A stretch of 6,448 bases of DNA from Hydrogenothermaceae bacterium (GTDB taxonomy: Bacteria; Aquificota; Aquificia; Aquificales; Hydrogenothermaceae): contig JALUFA010000008.1 of assembly GCA_027052485.1 (NCBI GenBank), forward strand, positions 1 through 6,448, in the 5' to 3' direction. Below the pieces are notes generated by a model. That model was not told the origin of the DNA and searched no databases. It saw only the letters and a program-made list of their open reading frames with translations. Below, piece by piece: positions 1 through 6,118 of the stretch (positions within the stretch are counted from its first letter, which is position 1; the number at the start of each line of letters is the position of its first letter). The position numbers were made by a program, and so were the translations under genes.

Positions 1-415
1 CATCTAGATTGAGGTTGTTTAAAGAAATTTCCGTAAGCTTAAGTATATAGCCTAAAAACTTTGTATATCTGAACTTTTCCTTTTTTGAGGATTGGTTTTT
101 TAAGTTTACGTATCCATTTATGTTTTTACTCTCAAGTATAATGCCTTCCTGTTTTTTTAATATCTTTGGTAGGTTTATCTCTAAAGAAAAGTCTTTAGCA
201 TCTAAGAAAAAAGTTTTTCCTTTTAGAACAACCTCTTTGCAGATAAGTTTTCTATCTTTGTAGGAGCAGTTTTGGGTTTTTATATCTACGCCAGACAGTT
301 TAAACAGGCGCTTATAGTTTTTTATCCCGTAAAAGACTCCTCCCACCAGACCAAAAAAAACTAGAAAAAGGAGTAAAAAAACTGTAAGCTTTTTATTAAG
401 CAGTATTTTTTTCAT
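1..415 (-). CDS. Membrane-anchored protein, possible AsmA/TamB-like, 3' end outside window
   Basis: An open frame of 138 codons starts at the ATG at 415 and continues past the left edge without a stop. Residues 1-9 are Lys-rich (MKKILLNKK), followed by a strongly hydrophobic stretch at about 10-30, which fits an uncleaved N-in signal anchor. The exported part then shows short alternating hydrophobic/polar segments (about residues 56-66, 76-82, 91-104 and 124-138) typical of beta-rich proteins, and two cysteines, C50 and C59, that could form a disulfide. An anchor followed by short beta strands is the usual appearance of AsmA/TamB-type envelope proteins, but no diagnostic motif is present in this fragment, so the family call is a guess. 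There is no Shine-Dalgarno before the ATG; an extended -10 lies 10 nt upstream. The gene is divergent from the TPR gene, with only 36 bp between the start codons. Confidence 0.6.
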   Translation of the reverse strand, partial: MKKILLNKKLTVFLLLFLVFFGLVGGVFYGIKNYKRLFKLSGVDIKTQNCSYKDRKLICKEVVLKGKTFFLDAKDFSLEINLPKILKKQEGIILESKNINGYVNLKNQSSKKEKFRYTKFLGYILKLTEISLNNLNLD

Positions 416-425
416 AGCTTGAAAA

Positions 426-434
426 ATTATACCA
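426..434 (-). promoter_or_regulatory. Extended -10 promoter for the membrane-anchored protein gene
   Basis: Read on the minus strand the sequence is TGGTATAAT, a consensus TATAAT (431 down to 426) with the TGn extension. No -35 is recognisable 16-18 bp upstream. The predicted start of transcription is near 419, only about 4 nt before the ATG at 415, so the mRNA would be close to leaderless. This agrees with the lack of a ribosome binding site there. On the plus strand an overlapping, weaker TATACC (428-433) could serve the TPR gene. Confidence 0.5.
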
Positions 435-439
435 GTATT

Positions 440-444
440 GGAGG
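440..444 (+). promoter_or_regulatory. Shine-Dalgarno of the TPR gene, fixes its start at 452
   Basis: GGAGG is followed by 7 nt and then ATG at 452. This optimal spacing makes 452 the likely start. A TTG at 419 in the same frame would add 11 residues but has no ribosome binding site, and it lies in the divergent promoter region. Confidence 0.8.
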
Positions 445-451
445 ACTTGGG

Positions 452-1447
452 ATGAGCGTTCAGGATGCTTTAGCCCTTTTAAGAAAGGCTCAAAGACTAT
501 ACGTAGAGAGAAACTATGAAATGGCTCTTGTGGAACTTGATGAGGCGGCTAACCTTGCTCCAGACATACCGGAAATATACTTTTGGAGAGGAAAGACTCT
601 AGCAACAGACCTTAACGAAGAAAATATAAAGGCTGGCATAGAAGAGATATCCCACGCAATAAATCTTAAACCTGACTATGCAGAGGCCTACTTTGAAAGG
701 GGACTTTTGTACCTCCAGCTTGGGGAGTTAGACAAAGCTGCTGAAGATTTTAAAAAAGCTGTAAAGCTCAGTCCAAGACTTTCTGAATCTTATGTTTATC
801 TGGCACAGATTGAGCTTGCAAAGGGAAACACTGAAAAAGCCCTTGAGTACATCCAGAAAGCATCAGGAAAAGAAAGCGAGGATAACTACAAGTATTACTT
901 TTACTTTGGGAAAATTTACTTCAACAACAAGGATTATGAGAAGGCTGTTGAGTTTTTTACCAAAGCCTTAGAGAAAAATCCTTACCTTGTAGATGCCTAT
1001 GACCTTCGCTCACAGGCTTTAAAAGAACTAGGAAGGTATGAGGAAGCAGTAGAAGATTTAAAAAGGGCTTACACCCTTATGCCAGAGGAAAAAAGATTTT
1101 TCGTTGAGATTTCGGATATTTACTTTAAAATAGCAAAAAAACTGTATGAAAAAGGAGATATCATAAAGGCTGCAGATTATATCGTAAAAGGAATGGAGAT
1201 TAACTACGATATAAGGCTGGATGACTTTTATAAAAACATACTTATTGAAGCTGGGGAGAAGGCTACAGAAACAAACCCAAGACAGGCAATACTGTTTTTT
1301 GATTTTGCGCTAAGACTTATTGACGAAGAAGACATTGTTAAAGCTCAGGCTGAAAAGGAAGAGATAAAAAATCTGCGAAAAAGGGCAATCTCAAAACTGC
1401 CTTTAAAGGAAAGGATATTAAAAAAACTTGAGGATATCTACACCTGA
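452..1447 (+). CDS. TPR-repeat protein
   Basis: A 331-residue protein made almost entirely of tetratricopeptide repeats, helical hairpins of about 34 residues that usually act as protein-binding scaffolds. Repeats are visible at about residues 4-37, 40-74 (with a short insertion), 76-109, 110-143, 147-180 and 181-214, with a degenerate one at about 222-255. Typical TPR positions (W/L-G-Y-A-F-A-P) show in segments such as YFERGLLYLQLGELDKAAEDF and DYEKAVEFFTKALEKNP. The C-terminus (about 260-331) is helical and highly charged and may be a capping or partner-binding tail. There is no signal peptide or membrane segment, so it is probably cytoplasmic. The start at 452 is chosen for its GGAGG. TPR architecture does not reveal the partner; the divergent envelope gene is the only contextual hint. 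Its stop lies inside the 3' end of the convergent methyltransferase gene. Confidence 0.9.
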   Translation: MSVQDALALLRKAQRLYVERNYEMALVELDEAANLAPDIPEIYFWRGKTLATDLNEENIKAGIEEISHAINLKPDYAEAYFERGLLYLQLGELDKAAEDFKKAVKLSPRLSESYVYLAQIELAKGNTEKALEYIQKASGKESEDNYKYYFYFGKIYFNNKDYEKAVEFFTKALEKNPYLVDAYDLRSQALKELGRYEEAVEDLKRAYTLMPEEKRFFVEISDIYFKIAKKLYEKGDIIKAADYIVKGMEINYDIRLDDFYKNILIEAGEKATETNPRQAILFFDFALRLIDEEDIVKAQAEKEEIKNLRKRAISKLPLKERILKKLEDIYT

Positions 1448-2295
1448 TTTAGCCTTTCTCTAAGCTGTTTTTCCCAGTTTTCTTTTATCTGTTCTTTTGA
1501 TAGTGTCAACGTTTCATTGTCGTGGTATGGTATGGCATAAGGGGAGGTTTCAACTCTCTTTTTTTCCTTTTCTGTTAAAGGAGGTATATCTCCTTCTAAG
1601 GTAGCAACCGTTGAGTAGCTTTTCCTACCTACTGGCTCAACCAACCCGATTTTAAAACCCGCTTCTATTAATCCTCTCCTGACTGCTAAAGATGCGCTGT
1701 AGGTCGTTAGAATAGCATCAGGTTTCATCAGTTTTTTTACAGTTTTAAAAAGTTCTACCGTCCACATCTCTGTATTAACTTTTGGGGAAAACGCATCCCA
1801 AAACACAGCGTCAAATTTGATTTTAGTGTTGGCTAGTTTTTTTATATTTTCTCTAGCTTCTCCCAGTAATACTTTTAAAGAGATAGTATCATTGTTAGCA
1901 ACATAGCCATAAAAGTTTTGATTTTCTATATGAATATCTTTAATCTTTCCAGAAAGGATAAAGTCATAAATACCTTTTAAATTTTGAGGGTGGGGCAGCT
2001 GTTTTATCTTTTCAAAAACTGAGGGGTCTTTTTCTAAGGAGATGATGTTTACCTTCGTTTTTAGGCCTTCTTCCTGTAGTTTGTGAAGTAGTACGGCAAC
2101 GTTGTACCCTAAACCAAATCCTACATCTAGTACATTTATTTGCTCTTGTTTTCTTGCTTTTTCTAGGATTTTGGTTGGATTTATAAACTTATGTAAACTT
2201 TCTGTGTATGCTCCAGCTTTTGTGCTGTGGTAGGCTTCGTTATACTCAGGATTTATATAAGTGTATGTGCCATCGGCAGTTTTGATTTTTTCCAT
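1438..2295 (-). CDS. mnmD: tRNA 5-methylaminomethyl(-2-thio)uridine-forming methyltransferase, MnmC2/MnmD type (DUF752)
   Basis: A 285-residue class I SAM-dependent methyltransferase. It is predicted to methylate 5-aminomethyluridine (nm5U) at wobble position 34 of tRNAs to give mnm5(s2)U34, in the cytoplasm. Visible motifs: N-terminal family signature YHS..GA..E around 22-32; SAM-binding motif I NVLDVGFGLGYN (54-65); acidic motif II at SLEKD (86-90); the MnmC2 signature FWDAFSPKVNTEMW (165-178), matching the D-[AG]-F-[AS]-P...W pattern of E. coli MnmC; and C-terminal RRGLIEAGF (206-214) and VGRKSYSTVAT (222-232). The FAD oxidase half (MnmC1) of the E. coli fusion is absent. That matches the Aquifex aeolicus stand-alone enzyme, which was shown to work without it. 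The ATG at 2295 has no Shine-Dalgarno, but a TGTTAAAAT extended -10 ends 7 nt before it. The 3' end overlaps the TPR gene by 10 bp, tail to tail. Confidence 0.88.
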   Translation of the reverse strand: MEKIKTADGTYTYINPEYNEAYHSTKAGAYTESLHKFINPTKILEKARKQEQINVLDVGFGLGYNVAVLLHKLQEEGLKTKVNIISLEKDPSVFEKIKQLPHPQNLKGIYDFILSGKIKDIHIENQNFYGYVANNDTISLKVLLGEARENIKKLANTKIKFDAVFWDAFSPKVNTEMWTVELFKTVKKLMKPDAILTTYSASLAVRRGLIEAGFKIGLVEPVGRKSYSTVATLEGDIPPLTEKEKKRVETSPYAIPYHDNETLTLSKEQIKENWEKQLRERLNQV

Positions 2296-2302
2296 AGATT
2301 AG

Positions 2303-2311
2303 ATTTTAACA
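2303..2311 (-). promoter_or_regulatory. Extended -10 promoter of the methyltransferase gene
   Basis: The minus strand reads TGTTAAAAT, a TGn extension plus the hexamer TAAAAT (2308 down to 2303). Six bases further on is 2296, so transcription would begin about one base before the ATG at 2295. The element abuts the U-tract of the cytochrome terminator, so the gene needs a promoter here. No -35 is visible, since that position falls within the terminator stem. Confidence 0.45.
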
Positions 2312-2343
2312 AAAAAACCCACCGCCCAAAAGGGCAGCAGGTT
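2311..2343 (-). terminator. Intrinsic terminator of the cytochrome gene
   Basis: On the minus strand a 12-bp stem (arms 2343-2332 and 2327-2316, including three G-T wobbles) encloses a TTTT loop (2331-2328). The core is CTGCCC-TTTT-GGGCGG. A run of seven T (2317-2311) follows, its first two bases pairing at the stem base. It begins 20 nt after the cytochrome stop codon and separates that gene from the methyltransferase gene. Confidence 0.85.
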
Positions 2344-2362
2344 AAGGTAGTAGGCTTGCTGT

Positions 2363-4774
2363 TTACTTCCAGCCTTTTATAACGATTTGTTGTGCTTTTT
2401 CGTATGGGTACTTCTTAACGAGGTCTTTTACTGATAGTTTTTGGTCTCCTTCTCTCATGAAGTGGATGAGAACTACAGAAGCCCAGTAATCGTTTGCGTA
2501 TTTTGTACCTTCAAGCTGTACTGGTACACCTTTATCGTTAACAGTGTGGCAAGCAGCACATGTTACAGGTCCAGAGTATGAGCCGTCTGGTGAGAACTGT
2601 AGAGCTTGATAGTGGGTAGTTAGGTCAACAGTTCTGTTGTCTCCGTCGTATCTAACTGGGTAAGCTCCGTGAGGTGATTCGTGGCAGGACTGACAGGCGA
2701 TAGAACCGTGAGCCTTAGAGTATCTGTATAGAGAGTATTTGTTTGGCTGGTCTATTGGGAAGTACTTTCCACCTTCACTTTCTACGAATGGAGCTGTATG
2801 ACAGTTAGCACAGTGAGGCTCTGCTGCAGCTAACCACCAGTCTTTACCTGCAGAAGCTGCATCGTAAGGTACAGGTTGTCCTTCTTTTGCATTCCAAGGT
2901 AGAAGTTGAGCTTTTCCATCTTTTTTCACGAGTTTAACAAGTGTAGCTCCCTTGTGGTTGTTGTAGAAGGTAAATAGAGGATTGTCACCTTTATTCATTC
3001 TTGGGTCTGCCATTTGTTTGAACTTGTTGATATCTCCGTTTGCAACAACTTTTATTATCTCTTCAATAGATTTGTTTCTTAGAGTTTTTCCTTTTTGTTG
3101 TACTACGTCTTCTAAATCATCATACTTGTATAGCTCCTGTGTCAGCTGGTTGTGACAGTTAGTACATGTAAGTCCTCTTATTTCATTTATAGGCTCATCT
3201 TTTTCGTTTCTCATACTTACGTTTTTGAGGTACCATTTTCCAAGCTCGTTTAGGAAGAATGGAGGTTTTACATCAGGATTACTGTGGGCGTCTCTTCTTA
3301 GATAACAACCGCTTCCTGCAGTTCTCTGGTCTTTATCTGCAAGTTTGTTGTTTCCATGGGCGTCCATAACGCTAAATGGATTTGTATCAAAGTCGTTCAT
3401 ATCTGGATTTTGCCAGTGGGTTGGGTGACATGCCTGACAGGAAACTGTTCTTCCTGCTTTATCGTTCATATCTGCTAGGAATGCAAAGTGTACAGAGTGG
3501 ATAGCTTCAGTTAACGTTTTTGCTTTTACTGCCTTATAACCTGAAACATTTGGTCTTGGTTCCTGAAGGTTTCCTGAGATGTTATCACCGTGACAGTCGG
3601 CACAGTTTACAGGTCCTACAGAACCAAGTCTGTTTGAAGAAGCGTTTGGATTATACTCTCTTAAGAAGTTTGTGCCGTGGTGTTTGTCGTGAAGCTCTAG
3701 GATGTTTATTGAACCAGCAGAAAGTCTTGCCATGTACTCTGATTCATCAGGATAATGGGTTTTCCAATATTTGTATTCTTTATCAAATAGTTTTATTCCT
3801 TCCTGTCTTGCAAGTTTTGCAGCCTTTCCGTTTCCAGAGTGACACATAGCACAGTTTGGAATGTCTACAGGGTTTGTTCCAAAGAACTCAACAATCTTGC
3901 CGTTATAAGTGATAGGTTTACCCTGTTTATCATGTAGCTGAACCATTGAGTACTGGAACGGTTGGAACTCCCTTTGGGTAATACTTCTTATTGTTCCTTT
4001 TCTTACGCTATCGTTAAATGCTGTTAGAGGAAGTCCTAGGGCATCCCATATGTTAGATGCTGTTAGCTTTAGTTTTACAAAAGGTACTAAGCTTTGTACC
4101 CCTTTCATTGGCTCTGTGAAGACTATGTTTCCACCGTTATTTCCTGCATAGTCCATATATCCGCCGGCCAGTGGTTTACCAGAAGGACCAGCATCTATAG
4201 GTATCTGAAACTCCCTACCTATATGAATTCTTTTTGCTTTTTTCCAGTTCTTTGGGACTGTGCCATCAAGGTCTTGGAATATAAACAGATGAGTCCAGAC
4301 GTAGTTTGCTACGTTATCCCCAGGGTCTGCCATGTCACCATCACCATTGGTATCTTTCATGACAGACCAGTATCTCATCTTATTTCCTTCTGAGTAGCTG
4401 TTATCTTTTACGTAGTAGTAAAGTTTTACGCCATCTTCCGGAGTAAGGAGCTTAGGTAGCTTTCCATCTCTACCAGACCTTACAGCCTGAGCCTGAATTG
4501 AGTTGTAAGGTGGTATTACACAACAGTAGGAAATATCAAATCCTACACAGTGCATACCAAGTTCATAGTTTATGAAGATGTTGTAAGGATTTTTAGGTTG
4601 GTACGCTTTAATCTTTTTACCGAAAAATCCCCCAACTTTTACAGTGGTTGGTTCTAGCAGATCAAGGCTGAAAGGTGGGTTCGGGTCATACGGTGGCTTC
4701 TGGGCGAATGCAGAAGTAGCCACTAAAGCAGCAAGCCCAAGTGAAATTTTTGACAGCCGTTTTTTGCCAGCCAT
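2363..4774 (-). CDS. Secreted multiheme (7 x CXXCH) cytochrome c with heme-free N-terminal module
   Basis: An 803-residue exported electron-transfer protein. Residues 1-24 form a Sec signal peptide (basic MAGKKRLSK, hydrophobic core, likely cleavage after AFA), so it acts in the periplasm or outside the cell. No C-terminal anchor or lipobox is seen. Seven covalent heme sites occur: CAMCH 308-312, CADCH 391-395, CQACH 446-450, CTNCH 537-541, CANCH 655-659, CQSCH 694-698 and CAACH 739-743. Histidines outside these sites (HDKHHG 362-367, IHSVHF 425-430, SPHG 700-703) are likely distal heme ligands. Before the first heme lie about 280 residues with a GMHCVGFDISYCC segment (73-85) and a DTNGDGDMADPGD loop (141-153) that looks calcium-binding. 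The SD AAGGAGGA and an intrinsic terminator flank the gene. The donor, acceptor and substrate cannot be read from the sequence. G+C is visibly higher than in neighbours, which may reflect expression or Gly/Ala/Pro-rich composition rather than transfer. Confidence 0.9.
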   Translation of the reverse strand: MAGKKRLSKISLGLAALVATSAFAQKPPYDPNPPFSLDLLEPTTVKVGGFFGKKIKAYQPKNPYNIFINYELGMHCVGFDISYCCVIPPYNSIQAQAVRSGRDGKLPKLLTPEDGVKLYYYVKDNSYSEGNKMRYWSVMKDTNGDGDMADPGDNVANYVWTHLFIFQDLDGTVPKNWKKAKRIHIGREFQIPIDAGPSGKPLAGGYMDYAGNNGGNIVFTEPMKGVQSLVPFVKLKLTASNIWDALGLPLTAFNDSVRKGTIRSITQREFQPFQYSMVQLHDKQGKPITYNGKIVEFFGTNPVDIPNCAMCHSGNGKAAKLARQEGIKLFDKEYKYWKTHYPDESEYMARLSAGSINILELHDKHHGTNFLREYNPNASSNRLGSVGPVNCADCHGDNISGNLQEPRPNVSGYKAVKAKTLTEAIHSVHFAFLADMNDKAGRTVSCQACHPTHWQNPDMNDFDTNPFSVMDAHGNNKLADKDQRTAGSGCYLRRDAHSNPDVKPPFFLNELGKWYLKNVSMRNEKDEPINEIRGLTCTNCHNQLTQELYKYDDLEDVVQQKGKTLRNKSIEEIIKVVANGDINKFKQMADPRMNKGDNPLFTFYNNHKGATLVKLVKKDGKAQLLPWNAKEGQPVPYDAASAGKDWWLAAAEPHCANCHTAPFVESEGGKYFPIDQPNKYSLYRYSKAHGSIACQSCHESPHGAYPVRYDGDNRTVDLTTHYQALQFSPDGSYSGPVTCAACHTVNDKGVPVQLEGTKYANDYWASVVLIHFMREGDQKLSVKDLVKKYPYEKAQQIVIKGWK

Positions 4775-4780
4775 GGCTTT

Positions 4781-4788
4781 TCCTCCTT
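4781..4788 (-). promoter_or_regulatory. Strong Shine-Dalgarno of the cytochrome gene
   Basis: The minus strand reads AAGGAGGA, with 7 nt between GGAGG and the ATG at 4774. It is the strongest ribosome binding site in the window and fits high expression of an abundant cytochrome. It supports the start that yields a proper signal peptide. Confidence 0.85.
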
Positions 4789-4820
4789 AGATATTCAAAA
4801 ATCTATATATTCTAATAATT

Positions 4821-4834
4821 GGTTAGTACTTACC
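4821..4834. repeat. Inverted repeat upstream of the cytochrome gene (IR1)
   Basis: GGTTAGTACTTACC is a 14-bp palindrome with a single mismatched pair. It lies in the predicted leader or promoter of the cytochrome gene, 20 bp centre to centre from a second inverted repeat (two helical turns). It could be a regulator-binding site or a short leader hairpin; no known operator is recognised. Confidence 0.4.
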
Positions 4835-4840
4835 TACTCC

Positions 4841-4854
4841 CTTCACTCTTGAAG
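4841..4854. repeat. Inverted repeat upstream of the cytochrome gene (IR2)
   Basis: CTTCA-CTCT-TGAAG is a 5-bp perfect inverted repeat with a 4-bp spacer. It overlaps the predicted -10 and start of transcription of the cytochrome promoter, the position of a repressor operator. The arms differ from those of IR1, so the two are not copies of one site. Confidence 0.35.
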
Positions 4855-4880
4855 TTAACAGAAAAATTTTTAGATGTCAA
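4852..4880 (-). promoter_or_regulatory. Candidate promoter of the cytochrome gene
   Basis: On the minus strand a consensus -35 TTGACA (4880-4875) is followed by a 17-bp spacer ending in TGT and by TAACTT (4857-4852), a weak -10 with a TGn extension. AT-rich DNA upstream (4881-4919) could act as an UP element. The predicted start near 4845 gives a leader of about 71 nt. A second possible -10, TAGAAT (4814-4809), lies nearer the gene but lacks a -35. No GC-rich terminator follows pabB in this gap, so some readthrough from pabB is also possible. Confidence 0.45.
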
Positions 4881-4919
4881 TATATTAGATATATTTTTTA
4901 TATTTAGTATGATTATTGT

Positions 4920-6077
4920 TTATTCAAATAGAGGTATTAGATTGGCTTTAGCTTTTAGGATTGTCTCTTCATACTCAAGCTCTGGGTCTGAGTCGGCAAC
5001 AATACCGGCTCCAACGTATATAAAGCATCTGTTTTTCTGAAAGATAGATTGACGTATAGCTACACTTGAAACGAAATCAAGGTTTGGCTTTATAAAGAAC
5101 CACGCTCCACAGTAAACGTGTCTTTTTTGTTCTTCAAGCTCGTCTATTATCTCAATGGCTCTTTTCTTAGGTGCTCCGGTAATAGAACCGGGAGGAAAAG
5201 TGTTATAGATTATATCTTCAAAGGAAATATCAGAGCTTATACTGGCTTCTACCGTTGAGTGCATCTGGAATAAAGTACTGTACTTTTCCACTTTAAATAG
5301 CTCGCTAACCTTGACAGAGGCAGGTTTTGCAATTCTTCCAAGGTCGTTTCGCATAAGGTCTGTAATCATGAGATTTTCAGCCCTTTCTTTTGGGCTGTTT
5401 TTTAGCTGATTTCTTAGCTTTTCGTCTTCTTTCTTTGTTTTTCCGCGGGGTCTTGTTCCTTTAATGGGTTTTGTGGTGAGTTTATTATTTTCTTTTTTTA
5501 GGAAAAGCTCCATTGAGTTTGAAATTATTGAAAAATTTTTGGTTTTTAATAAAAGCTGAAATGGTGCAGGCTGGAAATTTACTGTTTTATAAAAAATCCT
5601 ATCAACGTTGAAAAAGCCTTCAGCCTTTATTCTGTGAGAAAGGTTTATCTGGTATATGTCTCCCTGCTGTATATACCTGAGGGCTTTTTTTACTGATTCT
5701 ATATACTTGTTTTTATTTGGATACGTAATCTTATCTACACGATTTTTATATGATGGAGGATTCCATATATCTAAACTTTCAAAACCTTTGTAAAGCTCCA
5801 AGTAAAGGATTGGTAGATTTAACTCGGGGTCTTTATTGTAAGAATTTTTGCCGAATATGTAATCCTTAAAGTCATAGGATATGTAGCCAACTCCGTAAAG
5901 TTTTTCTTTGTGTATCAGCTTTTCAAGAATCTTTAAAGGCCTATTTGTATGTATCCTTTTTGAGTTTACAAAAAGTAGGTTGTTTTTGAATTCTACTTTA
6001 TAAATTGGTTTAGAAAACTCAAAAAAACCTTCCTTATCTAAAAAGCCGTTTTCTTGCGAGTGTAAGATTATACTCAT
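4920..6077 (-). CDS. pabB: Aminodeoxychorismate synthase component I (para-aminobenzoate synthase)
   Basis: A 385-residue chorismate-utilising enzyme that converts chorismate and ammonia (delivered by the PabA glutaminase) to 4-amino-4-deoxychorismate, the first step to p-aminobenzoate and folate, in the cytoplasm. Motifs: GDIYQINLSHR (139-149); PIKGTRPRG (204-212) with K206, the lysine that marks PabB, where anthranilate synthase TrpE has Ala; ENLMITDLMRNDLGRI (234-249); FPPGSITGAPKKRA (294-307); and GAGIVADSDPELEYEET (357-371) with acidic residues of the Mg site. It is shorter than E. coli PabB (453 residues), with a reduced N-terminal domain. At 322-328 it has YCGAWFF where relatives usually have a GxxGY segment. 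Neither pabA nor pabC is in the window. There is no Shine-Dalgarno at the ATG; a TATAAT ends 8 nt upstream. It is divergent from the FliM-like gene, with 41 bp between start codons. Confidence 0.92.
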   Translation of the reverse strand: MSIILHSQENGFLDKEGFFEFSKPIYKVEFKNNLLFVNSKRIHTNRPLKILEKLIHKEKLYGVGYISYDFKDYIFGKNSYNKDPELNLPILYLELYKGFESLDIWNPPSYKNRVDKITYPNKNKYIESVKKALRYIQQGDIYQINLSHRIKAEGFFNVDRIFYKTVNFQPAPFQLLLKTKNFSIISNSMELFLKKENNKLTTKPIKGTRPRGKTKKEDEKLRNQLKNSPKERAENLMITDLMRNDLGRIAKPASVKVSELFKVEKYSTLFQMHSTVEASISSDISFEDIIYNTFPPGSITGAPKKRAIEIIDELEEQKRHVYCGAWFFIKPNLDFVSSVAIRQSIFQKNRCFIYVGAGIVADSDPELEYEETILKAKANLIPLFE

Positions 6078-6081
6078 AATA

Positions 6082-6091
6082 TATAATTATA
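6082..6091. promoter_or_regulatory. Palindromic divergent -10 element between pabB and the FliM-like gene
   Basis: TATAATTATA is a perfect 10-bp palindrome holding a consensus -10 on each strand: plus TATAAT 6082-6087 and minus TATAAT 6091-6086. The minus one predicts transcription of pabB from about 6079, 2 nt before its ATG. The plus one predicts a start near 6094, giving the FliM-like gene a leader of about 25 nt that includes its AGGA. No convincing -35 is seen on either side. A further plus-strand TATATT lies at 6088-6093. Confidence 0.5.
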
Positions 6092-6106
6092 TTGTTATTC
6101 ATCGTT

Positions 6107-6110
6107 AGGA
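6107..6110 (+). promoter_or_regulatory. Shine-Dalgarno of the FliM-like gene
   Basis: AGGA is followed by 8 nt and then the ATG at 6119. The same bases form a TAGGAT (6106-6111) that could be read as a -10, but the ribosome binding site reading is simpler. Confidence 0.55.
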
Positions 6111-6118
6111 TTATTTTT

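Noticed and set aside
419..451. TTG at 419 as start of the TPR protein, adding 11 residues
   Set aside because: It has no ribosome binding site and lies in the divergent promoter area, while the ATG at 452 has GGAGG at ideal spacing.
1450..1475. Possible terminator after the TPR gene (TTAG/CTAA stem then GTTTTT)
   Set aside because: The stem is about 4 bp and AT-rich, and it lies in the methyltransferase coding sequence; too weak to call.
3520..3849. Plus-strand open frame of 109 codons
   Set aside because: It lies wholly inside the cytochrome gene on the opposite strand, and its product resembles no protein I recognise.
4094..4393. Plus-strand open frame of 99 codons
   Set aside because: Antisense to the cytochrome N-terminal module, whose signal peptide, SD and heme motifs establish the real frame.
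2363..4774. Cytochrome as a recently acquired gene, because of higher G+C
   Set aside because: Its Gly/Ala/Pro/Cys/His-rich composition and possible high expression explain the difference, and no mobile element or repeat flanks it.
4862..4871. AAAAATTTTT palindrome after pabB as a terminator
   Set aside because: It has no GC pairs and lies within the spacer of the TTGACA promoter candidate; expected by chance in AT-rich DNA.
4819..5040. Plus-strand open frame of 73 codons across the pabB-cytochrome gap
   Set aside because: It overlaps the conserved C-terminus of pabB, and its hydrophobic look comes from AT-rich DNA.
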